Below are positions 20,401-35,400 of a DNA stretch of 64,000 nucleotides, piece by piece; the stretch's first letter is position 1, and every line of letters begins with the position of its first letter. The position numbers and the translations under genes were made by a program. The notes under the pieces are model-generated. The model saw only the letters and a list, made by a program, of their open reading frames with translations. It searched no databases and was not told where the DNA came from. This stretch comes from Archivesica marissinica (taxonomy: Eukaryota > Mollusca > Bivalvia > Venerida > Vesicomyidae), in the NCBI GenBank assembly GCA_014843695.1, contig CM026390.1:8998977-9062976 (forward strand), in the 5' to 3' direction.

Positions 20401-23400
20401 AGTACTAACAGATAATGGGCAGTACTAACAGATAATGGGCAGTACTAACAGATAATGGGCAGTACTAACAGATAATGGGCAGTACTAACAGATAATGGGC
20501 AGTACTAACAGATAATGGGCAGTACTAACAGATAATGGGCAGTACTAACAGATAATGGGCAGTACTAACAGATACTGGGCAGTACTAACAGATAATGGGC
20601 AGTACTAACAGATAATGGGCAGTAAATCAGGGATAAGATGCAGTACTATCAGATAGTGTGTAACAAACCAGGGGTAACATATTGTTTCCAATGTACTCTC
20701 CTATAGTGCCCAATGTACTCTCCTATAGTGCCCAATGTACTCTCCTATAGTGTCCAATGTACTCTCCTATAGTGTCCAATGTACTCTCCTATAGTGTCCA
20801 ATGTACTCTCCTATAGTGTCCAATGTACTCTCCTATAGTGCCCAATGTACTCTCCTATAGTGCCCAATGTACTCTCCTATAGTGCCCAATGTACTCTCCT
20901 ATAGTGCCCAATTTACTCTCCTATAGTGTCCAATTTACTCTCCTATAGTGCCCAATTTACTCTCCTATAATGCCCAATTTACTCTCCTATAGTGTCCAAT
21001 TTACTCTCCTATAGTGCCCAATTTACTCTCCTATACTGTCCAACATGTTTGATATTTATTAAGCGATGTGTTATTGGAAGTGTAGTAAACTATTAATGTT
21101 TTGACATACAGTGAATGATACAGATATAGCCTCATGCCAGAGGTTCCTCCAATTCTGTTATATGAATAGTGTAAAGCACCGACATGAGACCTCACGGTTT
21201 AATGTCTCGTCCACACATGGTTCATTTACTTACCTCATATAGATTGAGAAGTACTCGTGTTGGACTGTGACCACCAAGCTGTCCCAATGTGTTCATGCCA
21301 AGTTTATGTGTTAGCGCCTGCCAGTCGGAACCAGACCTAGCAGGATCTAGCTTATATGACAGACTCATGCGCACCAGATATTCAACTCGATTCATATCAC
21401 CACTTCCTGCAAACACAAATAATAAAAAAATTTGTTTAGCACAGGTGGCTGCTTAACAGAGGTAAATTACACAACAAAGTAACATATTGAGAATCTGAAA
21501 ACTGGCTGCTTAATGCAGGTTGGCTGCTTAATAGAGGTGGCCACTAACACAGGTTTGACTACCGGTATACCAAATATTGTGTATTAACCCATTCAACACC
21601 AAGTAACTCACATGGACTGGTCCATGATATTCATAAACCAATAAATGAATCAGAAAATCACATTTGGGCAAGTTCATTTATCAAAATGGGTAATTTTTCT
21701 CTAAAAATAGTAATATTACTGGCAAAAAGTGCAGATCCTGATGAGACGGCTCGTCACGAGCCGGCTCATCTGGATCTACACTTTTTGTAAGCCTATTTAG
21801 AGGTCTGTGGTGTTGAAAGGGTTAAGTGGTTATTATTAGTACAATTAATAGCCACATAAAACTATTTACAGACATAAACCCTAATCCTATACAACTAGTA
21901 AACCTATTGTTCGGTACCATTTTGTGGACAAAGGAAGGACGGATGGACATACCCAAAATTGCATACTAAGTGTCTTTGTTCTCTATAGCCACATAAACGG
22001 AATGGATAGCCACATAAATGTTATTATAGCCAAATAACCCCTAACCCTAGACCACTCAACAGTAAACCTATTGTTCTCCTAGCCAAATAACCCCTAACCC
22101 TAGACCACTCAACAGTAAACCTATTGTTCTCCTAGCCAAATAACCCCTAACCCTAGACCACTCAACAGTAAACCTATTGTTCTCCTAGCCAAATAACCCC
22201 TAACCCTAGACCACTCAACAGTAAACCTATTGTTCTCCTAGCCAAATAACCCCTAACCCTAGACCACTCAACAGTAAACCTATTGTTCTCCTAGCCAAAT
22301 AACCCCTAACCCTAGACCACTCAACAGTAAACCTATTGTTCTCCTAGCCAAATGTTGTAATTGATCTCATTACAAACTCTGTACCAGCAAAGAAATGAAC
22401 CTAGGACAGTTACAGGGTACCTGAAATCAACCTAGGACAGTTATAGGGTACCTGAAGTCAACCTAGGACAGTTACAGGGTACCTGAAATCAACCTAGGAC
22501 AGTTACAGGGTACCTGAAATCAACCTAGGACAGTTACAGGGTACCTGAAGTCAATCTAGGACAGTTATAGGGTACCTGAAGTCAACCTAGGACAGTTACA
22601 GGGTACCTGAAATCAACCTAGGACAGTTACAGGGTACCTGAAATAAAATATAATCCTATTTTGACTAGGAGAGTCCGTAGCTCCATTTCTGCATTAGAAA
22701 TCATGACAGCGAAGTCTTGATAAAATTGTCATAGAGAAGCTAACCCTAGTGGGGCTCAAACTGATAAGTGGTGACTGTCCAGCGACTGGCAGTCCAACAA
22801 GTTATGCACATTGCAAATGGGCCGAGGGCACCATTTCAAAATTCTGCATTTCAAGCTAGAGTATGCTACTATGCTACAAACCTGTAGAACAAGTCCTCAT
22901 ACTGCCTTGTCCGCTATCTTTTGAAACAAATCGTAGAGAGGTCATCTTGTCTGTCACCTGATGCACCGAATCTGTATCTGTTATACTGGAGTATGGTTCT
23001 CCGTGTAACACTCTCAGAATCTGGCGAGATATATACACACGTTATTCAAGAGTCTAAATATATTATAAGGCTAATTTACTTCTTTCTTTAGTACGTAATC
23101 ACGTGACCAAACAAAACGTGACAAAACAACACGAGACCAAAGAACACATGACCAAACAACACACGACACCGCCTTCTTGTGGGTCAAAAGTGTAGTCATA
23201 TTATCAACTAATTGATATTTTATGAGTCACTTACAAATAGACTCGGGACCTTCCAATTTGCAAAGATTTACGCCATTTTTATCATTTTCGCCAAACTGAG
23301 TTTTTATTATCCAATTTTCGCATATTTTAGTAAATGGCGATTTTGGCGAGTGCCAGCGCAGGCCCTGAATTGTGTTGATAAACAGGATAAACCGCTAACT

Positions 23401-26400
23401 GTTTGTATTTTTATAATTTATATATCAATCGGCAGTCAATAACCGTCGTACCATCATCTTAAGTCTATAGATGTTATATACTTAAGGCATATACTGCATA
23501 TCTTAAGTCTATAGATGTTATATACTTAAGGCATATACTGCATATCTTAAGTCTATAGATGTTATATACTTAAGGCATATACTGCATATCTTAAGTCTAT
23601 AGATGTTATATACTTAAGGCATATACTGCATATCTTAAGTCTATAGATGTTATATACTTAAGGCATATACTGCATATCTTAAGTCTATAGATGTTATATA
23701 CTTAAGGCATATACTGCATATCTTAAGTCTATAGATGTTATATACTTAAGGCATATACTGCATATCTTAAGTCTATAGATGTTATATACTTAAGGCATAT
23801 ACTGCATATCTTAAGTCTATAGATGTTATATACTTAAGGCATATACTGCATATCTTAAGTCTATAGATGTTATATACTTAAGGCATATACTGCATATCTT
23901 AAGTCTATAGATGTTATATACTTAAGGCATATACTGCAATCACAATTAAATACCATGTGACTTTCAAATTGTCAAATTGTAGAAAATAATATGTCAGCTG
24001 CTAGCAACATAATTAATTTTGAAAATTAAAAAAACTGGAGCCAATTTGAAAAAACAATGATATTGTTATATTAGTTGAAGCCATGTATTTGACAAAATAT
24101 ATTGCACAAAATATTTTGTTTTTAAAAGTTGCACCAAATATTTTCGCCAATTCACAAAATTTAGCGCCAGTATTTGTTTTTGTCGCATTTTACGCCATTG
24201 GCGCCCGACAGCTGGAACCCTGAATTCTATTCTTTGACTTGTCAAGTGTATCCTGGTACTGAATACGGACCAATTACAGATTTCATAAGGACATACATGT
24301 TTCTGATTTCTGTGATGTTTATCTGATAGCCAGGGAATTTGTTTGATCACATCAAGACGTAAACTTGCAAGTCGGGTATGCAAAGATCATTTTAAGCCAT
24401 AAAATACCTTGGCCATGCTTACAAAATGCATTTTCACTATGCAGTGTCTACACACAGGACCTCAAACACTGTCGAGCTTAATTCTATTAATTTACCATTA
24501 TGCACAAAACATGTAATCAGAATGAAATGCTACAGGTAGATATTGCCATACACTGTAGGATGTCTTTAAATTAAAACCTACCTTTTCATTAGAATCAGCA
24601 AAGTCGGCAGGAATAAGCCCTTTCCCTAAACTTCTCTTTGACAATTTCTCCACTTCAACATTCTGTCCATCTATGACATCTTGCTCTATTGATTTCTTCT
24701 TTTTCTGGTCTTTTTCAGTATCGGCATCTTTATCATCACCATCATCATCATCATAATTTTTATCACCATTCTCATTGCTATTGACATTATCGTTGTTCAC
24801 TACTTCCTCTTCGCTATTTTCTTGAGAGTCACTTTCCTCGGAGTCGGCCGAGTCGATCAATTCGACAATATCATCATTCTCAATATCCGGATCAGCTCCC
24901 CCGGCCATCAGTAGTGCTACCATCCCGACATTTCCCCGCCCACAGGCGATATGGAGGGCTGTATTACCATCAAACCTCTTCACATTCACGCTTGCTCCAG
25001 CCTAGAAATAAACAATATTTATAACATAATTTGCGCTGCACACGGGTAATATCGCCATTGCATATTTTTCTGATTTCACTAGTGTAATAACTATGCAAAT
25101 GAGCAGTGTGTATTCATACGCTCCGTAAACATAGCAAATAGAACTGAACACTACATATCCTACACGATGGGCTATTAACATAACATATCCTACATGATGG
25201 GCTATTAACACTACATATCCTACACGATGGGCTATTAACATAACATATCCTACACGATGGGCTATTAACACAACATATCCTACATGATGGGCTATTAACA
25301 TAACATATCCTACACGATGGGCTATTAACATAACATATCCTACACGATGGGCTATTAACATAACATATCCTACACGATGGGATATTAATATAACATCCTA
25401 CACGATGGGCTATTAACATAACATATCCTACATGATGGGCTATTAACATAACATATCCTACACGATGGACTATTAACATAACATATCCTACACGATGGAC
25501 TATTAACATAACATATCCTACATGATGGGCTATTAACATAACATATCCTACACGATGGGCTATTAACATAACATATCCTACACGATGGGCTATTAACACA
25601 ACATATCCTACACGATGGGCTATTAACACAACATATCCTACACAATGGGCTATTAACATAACATATCCTACATGATGGGCTATTAACATAACATATCCTA
25701 CACGATGGGCTATTAACATAACATATCCTACACGATGGGCTATTAACACAACAAATCCTGCCCTATCACTGAATTCTTCAATGGCAATGTCCAGCTACAG
25801 TAGCAATTCCAATGAAACAGTTGTATTTAAACGTTACACATTTTGACCGACTTAAATATATAAATATGTACTTGTTGCAAATACATTTACTAGTTAATGT
25901 GAACTACATTCAGGGCCGTCGCTGGAGCTATTTTGATGATACGCACGGCCAAATATGCTTGTTCCTCGAGTGAGCATAGCGAGCAAGTACGCTAGGGGGG
26001 TCCGTGGACATGCCCCTCCTCGAGATTTTTGAAATGAGGAAACAATTTCCTGCATTTCAATGCATTTTGTAACATACAATTGCAGGACTAAAGTTCTTAC
26101 GACAATCCGTATAAAGGTATAAATTAAGGCTAGATGTATAATATACATGATCTATCGCCCTTATTAATTAAACAAGAACGTAAAATAGCACAAACTAAAT
26201 TTTGAGATGCACCATATTTGCACCACTCCACACATCACGGCACCTATGTATCCCTACTACCCCCCCCCCCCCCTGGGGGCTTAATGCATTTTTGGAGTTT
26301 TCATTTTTTTCATTTTCTGAGACCAATGATACGCACATGCGTACTTGCGTATGCCCAGCGACGGGCCTGACATTACTATTCATTTACAATCGACCGCATA

Positions 26401-29400
26401 ACGCACTTCATTGATAATAAGCGAAGTACAGGTACAGGTACATGAAACATTTGCAATTTAAGGGGGTGGGGGGGGGGGTGACGATTGCTTTATAATAAGG
26501 ATCTTATATTCGGTAATTTGTTATTTAATTTATGTAACTTGTCTTTTAAAAACGATAAATATATGATAGGTACCGGTATATAATTTAGAGTTCTGTATGT
26601 ATGTTTGTATCGCCACGTGAATGCAGGTCAATGTATGCCATGAGATCATAAAAACACATACTAAACTAGTACTAATGTATATATGATTATCTGCCCTAGA
26701 TAGATGTACATTTTCACATTGAATTATAAACAAGACAAAATACTTGTAGCTTTGTAGTCTGTACTAATTATGAGTAGCTTTGTAGTCTGTACTATTTATG
26801 AGTAGCTTTGTAGTCTGTACTATTTATGAGTAGCTTTGTAGTCTGTACTAATTATGAGTAGCTTTGTAGTCTGTACTATTTATGAGTAGCTTTGTAGTCT
26901 GTACTATTTATGAGTAGCTTTGTAGTCTGTACTATTTATGAGTAGCTTTGTAGTCTGTACTATTTATGAGTAGCTTTGTAGTCTGTACTATTTATGAGTA
27001 GCTTTGTAGTCTGTACTATTTATGAGTAGCTTTGTAGTCTACTATTTATGAGTAGCTTTGTAGTCTGTACTATTTATGAGTAGCTATGTGAATGGTGGAT
27101 GATAAATTAAACATAAAATATCAGAGAACACAGCTGGTCGCGATTGTCTACATACATCACGGTACATGTATGTATATGTTCCATTATGTCAAACCCCTTG
27201 CGGGGACATAGACATGTTTTCCTGGACAGATTTAGCCGACCCAAGCGGTTCACCAGTAATAAGCAATGTGTGTGAGGTGTCTTGCTCAATGACACTACAT
27301 ACGTGGCCTGACCGAGTATCGAACCCGGGACAGTTTGATTCCAAATCCGACACTCTACCACTGGACCACGGATGCCACACTGTGAGGGTGTCATGAAAGA
27401 CATATAGTTCAATGCGGCCATTGAAAAGCATGCAACAAAGTCAACCAAATTTATCCTAAAACCCACCTCGACTTATGGCCGAGGTGCTGCGAGATAGAGA
27501 ATCAGAAAAGAACACTGCAGGCATATAGAATTTCTATTCCGAAATATGTTATTAGTTTAATAGATACCGTCGACATCATTGTACAGAATATCTTTAAATA
27601 TATAATATACTTTACGATGTCTGTATTGCAATATGTACATTCAATACATGTATTATCATCTAGAATAAACACTAGATGCTAAAACACGACAAGTCTTTAG
27701 TATGTAACGCTGCGTCTGATCAGGATCTATTTGTTTGCTATTCAGACAAGTGTTTTAGCTCCACTATCCGAATAGCAAACAGCATAGAGCCTGATCAGAC
27801 GGAACATTATGGAATTTTTTTGCACATTCCGAAAATTTATTCAGCATTTTACGGGTTAATAGGAATCTCGCTAGATTCAATATTATAATCTATTGTATTC
27901 TAATACAGCGACAACTGCACCACAGCAGATTGTTGATATTTGTGGTATAAAGTTGTACAACGGTCATATGGCGACTGTCCAGCTATTATTGGTGGACGAC
28001 AGGCTGCACCTCCAAGCAGTGATTCAGGTACTGAAGGGCACCCGAGTAGAACCACCATCCTTCCGAATGCCAGCCGCATATCTTCCTCACTTTGAATTTG
28101 ACACCTCCATGAACGTACAGAGACGTGAGGTGCAAGTTATTCGAGGCAACGACAGTAACAACTCAGCCACCCCGCAGTAGATTCTCCCAAACATCAACCA
28201 ATAGTTGATAAGATAGATCAATAGATGCTCAACAAATGTATACCTGAAGTATCAAATAAGCAGCCAATGAGAGGTCATCAATTTCCACTGCATGATGTAA
28301 CGGTGTACGCCCACTTTTACCATCTGCTAGGTTGACATCGGCTTTGCCATACACCAACAACTTCATGGCAGCCAGATTCTCCAGCTGACTGGCCAGATGG
28401 GCGGGCGTGAAACCTGAAATATTGGAGTAGGTTATGATGCATGTTCAAGACAGACTGTTTCATGGTAAGAACTACAATGTATAGCTGATCGCATAAATAC
28501 AAAGTTGGTGTCAGTCTCCAGAGTATCATCAGGTATTTTCACTTTCACCCTTGGTACCTCTGAACAAATATTTGAGGAACGGATCGAGACAATGGACAAC
28601 CGATCTAGCTACAGACATAAATAGAATACCGATATAAAATGCTTTAAACATTTTTTTAGTCATTCTGCGCTTTGTCTGAATTTTAGACACCTGATATTAA
28701 CAGTTCTACCTCACCAACCAACGTTAGACACGTGATATTAACAGTTCTACCTCACAAACCAACTTTAGACACATGATATTAACAGTTCTACCTCACCAAC
28801 CAACTTTAGACACATGATATTAACAGTTCTATCTCACAAACCAACTTTAGACACATGATATTAACAGTTCTACCTCACCAACCAACTTTAGACACATGAT
28901 ATTAACAGTTCTACCTCACCAACCACCGTTAGACATGTGATATTAACAGTTCTACCTCACCAACCAACGTTAGACACGTGATATTAACAGTTCTACCTCA
29001 CCAACCAACTTTAGACACATGATATTAACAGTTCTACCTCACCAACCAACGTTAGACATGTGATATTAACAGTTCTATCTCACAAACCAACTTTAGACAC
29101 GTGATATTAACAGTTCTACCACACCAACCAACTTTAGACACATGATATTAACAGTTCTACCTCACCGACCAACTATAGACACATGATATTAACAGTTCTA
29201 TCTCACAAACCAACTTTAGACACGTGATATTAACAGTTCTACCACACCAACCAACTTTAGACACATGATATTAACAGTTCTACCTCACCGACCAACTTTA
29301 GACACATGATATTAACAGTTCTACCTCACCAACCAACGTTAGACACGTGATATTAACAGTTCTACCACACCAACCAACTTTAGACACATGATATTAACAG

Positions 29401-32400
29401 TTCTACCTCACCAACCAACGTTAGACACGTGATATTAACAGTTCTACCTCACCAACCAACGTTAGACACGTGATATTAACAGTTCTACCTCACCAACCAA
29501 CGTTAGACATGTGATATTAACAGTTCTACCTCACCAACCAACGTTAGACACGTGATATTAACAGTTCTACCTCACCAACCAACGTTAGACACGTGATATT
29601 AACAGTTCTACCTCACCAACCAACTTTAGACACATGATATTAACAGTTCTACCTCACCAACCAACTTTAGCAAATCTAAATCTATTTACTTTATGCTTTC
29701 CAATGAAATACAGTCAAACCTCTCTGGAGCAAACACCATCCGGATACACCCAAGATTGGTTGTTGTAGAAAGGTTGTTGTTCTAGAACAAACACCATCCG
29801 GATACACACACTATTGGTTGTTGTAGAGAGGTTGTTGTTCTAGAGCAAACACCATCCGGATACACCCAAGATTGGTTGTTGTAGAAAGGTTGTTGTTCTA
29901 GAGCAAACACCATCCAGATACACCCAAGATTGGTTGTTGTAGAGAGGTTGTTGTTCTAGAGCAAACACCATCCAGATACACCCAAGATTGGTTGTTGTAG
30001 AGGCTGTTGATCTAGAGCAAACACCATCTGGATACACCCAAGATTGGTTGTTGTAGAGAGGTTGTCGTTCTAGGGAGGTTCAATTTTTTGAAGCTTAGAA
30101 ATGCGGGAATAGTCAGTTTTATCAGTTGTGATTGCTCATACTGATTTGATTATAGAGTATACAGAATGGGGGTACTACTTTCATTATACGTTGAACTAAG
30201 ATTGAATATCTGAGGCCGCAATGTGTTAAAATCGCCAGATTATGCAAATTTATGACAATTGTTGTACCGTAATATTGTCAAAACATTAAAGTCAAAAAGT
30301 GTGTTAAATTATGCATTTCATATTAAAAAAATAAGGATGTCAACGAGTAGCAATATTGATCCTCGAGTACTCGGACACAGTTCCGATCGAATACAAGAGT
30401 GCTTGAAAAAGATCATTTGATTTTTAGGATCATATGTTTGATTTAATTTCAGATATTTGGTAAGTATTTCGGATGAGGGGTGTCCGAAACTGTTGATAAA
30501 TTATCTTATTACGGTATGTGATAAAAACATTGCATTGAATTAAGGCTAAACCTGGGTAAACGAAATATACTTTACTCATTTTAATGAAATAATTATTTAA
30601 ACAAACATATAAAGTTTATAAACAGTCTCCTCTATTGACAGACGAGGCATGGCCGTATACGGTATGCACCTGCAAAATTCCTTTTTTCTTCATCTTAAGC
30701 GATGAAACGATATACGTGGTAAAACAACCTGCCAATCATGTCAAGCTGCTTATTGAAAGAAATCCCATAAACAATGATTATTTTCACACTTACGTTCCAG
30801 GCTGTAGATTATTGGCCCCCCGGATATGGTCCCAGATTAAGATAATTACTGTTTATTGAAAGGAACAATTGTCGGTTATTTGCGTCTGATGACACATACT
30901 TGTACAACCAGTTCTTTTTTTCAGCCAAATTTTTGAGGTTTTCTGCATCGCTGGGTGGGAAATTGACTGTCGCTGTGTGTTGTTGGGAGGTGTCTTTCAT
31001 GAGAGGTGAAATTGTATTAAAATAAAACGGGTGGGAATAAAGGTGACGTTATAAAGAGGTTGTCGCTCATGGGAGGTGACGTTTGGGGAGGTGGGACTGT
31101 ATAGAAATTTATCAGTGATATAAAATATGTTATTTCACTGGTTGAAAGAGGATTAAAACATCTTATTTATCACTGCTTAGTTTATACAAATTTATTACAG
31201 TTTGATTGCCAAACAAGTTCCTACAACTTATATTAATCACTCTTGAGACCTCATTCCTGATGGAATCTATCGCCACGAGGGAGAGAAAAGAGGCAATGTG
31301 GAATTTAAATGGGCATAATTGTAACAGCTACAGCTGGGCTCGAAATCCAGGCATTGCACACCTAAAGCAAACGCACTACCACAGTGCTATCATGACTTCC
31401 ACAACTTAAAACGTGTTCAGACCGTTATTGATGTCATTTATGACGCCGTCCAAACACAACATTCTAGCACAACTAAGCACACGATTGCATCGTTTTCTAT
31501 CATAAAAACCCCTTTCAGCCTAAAATAAAAAGAAAATTTGTTTGTTTAAGTGAATGATCGAATTATATGTCACTCATGAACATAGAAAGCTTATATTACC
31601 CCTCGTAGCTATTGAGTGAAATATAATTTGATCATACACTGAAACAAACAAATAACCTCGATTTCTTCTGGCTTTGCTGTACTTTTTTAACTCATTTACT
31701 GCACTGGTTGAGATATAGAACCTCGTTCAACAGTACATGTACTGTCATACATTGCACCCCATTCAACAGTAAATGTACTGTCATACATTGCACCCCATTC
31801 AACAGTACATGTACTGTCACACATTGCACCCCATTCAACAGTACATGTACTGTCACACATTGCACCCCATTCAACAGTACATGTACTGTCATACATTGCA
31901 CCCCATTCAACAGTAAATGTACTGTCATACATTGCACCCCATTCAACAGTAAATGTACTGTCATACATTGCACCCCATTCAACAGTAAATGTACTGTCAT
32001 ACATTGCACCCCATTCAACAGTAAATGTACTGTCATACATTGCACCCCATTCAACAGTACATGTACTGTCATACATTGCACACGGGTAGGATAAACACAG
32101 AATTCACATACCATCATAACATCTGATGTTCAGTTCTGGGAATGGTTCCTTGGCGCTGACTCCAGGTCGTAGGTACTTCAGTAGGTTCTTGAGACAGTCA
32201 TCACGCCCATAGAGTACAGCAAGATGAGCCGGGGTGTAGCCATTGCGGTCTACCAGGGTGGTGTCGCCACCAGCGCGCATTAACAAGTCCACTGTGTGCG
32301 ACTGATTGGTGATCACTGCCAGGTGTAGTGGAGTCTGTGCGCATAGATAGATTCAAATCAAATAATAATTTTCTAAATCGTCTACAAATTCTAATATACA

Positions 32401-35400
32401 GTCAAACCTGTGTTAGTGGTCACCTCCATTAAGCAACCAATCTGTATTTAGCAGCCAGTTGCCAGATTCCCAATTTGTTGATTTGTTATACATTTGACCT
32501 CTATTAAGCAGCCACATGTGCTAAGCAGCCACTTTCTGTGCCCTTGGCTGGCTGTTTAAGACAGGTTTGACTGTACACTATTTTCATTATGGAGATCTCG
32601 ACAGCAGGTATAAGCAACTACACTATGCAAGTATATCTGCATGGAAAATCCCGACAGTAGCTTTAAGCAATGAGAGACATCTCTAATATTCTATATCCTT
32701 GGCAGATAAAGTCCGATTTATTCCAAAATGTGAATATGTCCTTTGTTTTTACTGCTGTGCCCTAACCAGATGTTGTGGTATGATAAATGTAATTTGATCA
32801 AAATCGTGTTAATTAACTGATAACATTCTTTTACAAATAAGTACCCATTGCATATACTGTATGAGATCTGTCGAGATATAGTAATTTAATAATCATAAGA
32901 AGCGATAGTGGAATAAAATTCCTAGCATGTTGTGCAAAGTAAACGATAAAAACAGAGGAAAACACTTAATAGGACCTATCTACTTTTAGGGATCTACTCT
33001 CATTGAGCATCGTAAGATTGTACAGTTAACAACAATATACTAGGAAAACAATAGCACCTGAAAACATAATGAACAACACACTTCATAGGAAGAAGTTTTG
33101 ATAATTTGAAATAATTCTTAGAAATAACAGCCATTTTCAATATTTAGTGTTTCATGAAAATATTATATCTATAAGAAAAAACGGAAAAATAAAGATGTTT
33201 TATTCAAATATTTAAATCCCACATTGCCCCTTCACTCTCCTTCATGGCGATGGATTCCATCAGAAATGAGGTCTCGAAAATGATTAATATAAGTTGAAAG
33301 AACTTGTTTTTCGCAATCGAGCTAAAATAAATTTCTATAAACTAAATATTCAGTGCCAACACATTCAGCATGTAATATATATATATATACACAAATGGAT
33401 GACAACGAATATTTGAATGTTTGTTTGTCAGCAAGTACCTTACCTGATGATGGAAGTTATACGCATTGATTCTTGTGTAGGCATCAGGAAGTGTCACCAT
33501 CACATCGAGAATATTCTGGAACACTTCGTACCTCTGGTTGATCAATGCCGTGTGCAGAGGTCTGTCAAATACATGCAAAATAACCATAATACACTAACAA
33601 CGTTTCCAGCTCCGTAATTCACAGTTGTATAATACACTAACAACGTTCCCAGCTCCGTAATTCACAGTTGTTTGGCACTTTAAAGAAGCAGTTTCCCTTC
33701 GCTGGAAGTGGGCAGATAAAGAAGTTTGCAGCTATTTAAAGTAGCAAGCATAAAAACCTGAACATGCATTTACCATAATCTACCATCTGAAGAATTGAAC
33801 ATATCTACCATATTCTTCCATAAAAGCATTGAACATATCTACCGTATTCTACCATCTGAAGCATTGAACATATCTACCGTATTCTTCCATTAAAGCATTG
33901 AACATATCTACCATATTCTACCATCTGAAGCATTGAACATATCTACCATATTCTTCCATTAAAGCATTAAACATATCTACCATATTCTTCCATCTGAAGC
34001 ATTGAACATATCTACCATATTCTACCATCTGAATTATTGAACATATCTACCGTATTCTTCCATCTGAAGCATTGAACATATCTACCGTATTCTTCCATTA
34101 AAGCATTGAACATATCTACCGTATTCTACCATCTGAAGCATTGAACATATCTACCATATTCTACCATCTGAAGCATTGAACATATCTACCGTATTCTTCC
34201 ATTAAAGCATTGAACATATCTACCGTATTCTACCATCTGAAGTATTGAACATATCTACCGTATTCTTCCATCTGAAGCATTGAACATATCTACTGTATTC
34301 TACCATCTGAGGCATTGAACATATCTACCGTATTCTACCATCTGAAGCATTGAACATACCTACTGTATTCTTCCATTAAAGCATTGAACATATCTACCGT
34401 ATTCTACCATCTGAGGCATTGAACATATCTACCATATTCTACCATCTGAAGCATTGAACATATCTACCATATTCTACCATCTGAAGCATTGAACATATCT
34501 ACAGTATTCTTCCATTAAAGCATTGAACATATCTACCGTATTCTACCATCTGAAGTATTGAACATATCTACCATATTCTACCATCTGAAGCATTGAACAT
34601 ATCTACCGTATTCTACCATCTGAAGCATTGAACATATCTACCATATTCTACCATCTGAAGTATTGAACATATCTACCGTATTCTTCCATCTGAAGCATTG
34701 AACATATCTACTGTATTCTACCATCTGAAGCATTGAACATATCTACCGTATTCTACCATCTGAAGCATTGAACATATCTACCGTATTCTTCCATTAAAGC
34801 ATTGAACATATCTACCGTATTCTTCCATTAAAGCATTGAACATATCTACCGTATTCTACCATCTGAAGCATTGAACATATCTACCATATTCTACCATCTG
34901 AAGTATTGAACATATCTACCATATTCTTCCATCTGAAGCATTGAACATATCTACCATATTCTACCATCTGAAGTATTGAACATATCTACCGTATTCTACC
35001 ATCTGAAGCATTGAACATATCTACCGTATTCTACCATCTGAAGCATTGAACATATCTACCGTATTCTTCCATTAAAGCATTGAACATATCTACCGTATTC
35101 TACCATCTGAAGCATTGAACATATCTACCATATTCTACCATCTGAAGTATTGAATATATCTACCGTATTCTTCCATCTGAAGCATTGAACATATCTACTG
35201 TATTCTACCATCTGAAGCATTGAACATATCTACCGTATTCTACCATCTGAAGCATTGAACACATCTACCGTATTCTTCCATTAAAGCATTGAACATATCT
35301 ACCGTATTCTACCATTAAAGCATTGAACATATCTACCGTATTCTACCATCTGAAGCATTGAACATATCTACAATATTCTACCATCTGAAGTATTGAACAT

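Noticed and set aside
18262..20634. tactaac motif in every unit, identical to a consensus branch point, possibly helping splicing
   Set aside because: The motif is on the plus strand while the gene is on the minus strand, so it is not in the transcript.
22022..22355. Telomere-like ccctaaccc repeats, possible interstitial telomere
   Set aside because: The motif is embedded once in each 53-bp unit and is not a TTAGGG array.
25002..25749. Repeated [10 protein letters not shown] and [10 protein letters not shown] frames
   Set aside because: 30-bp array with no stop codons; intronic.
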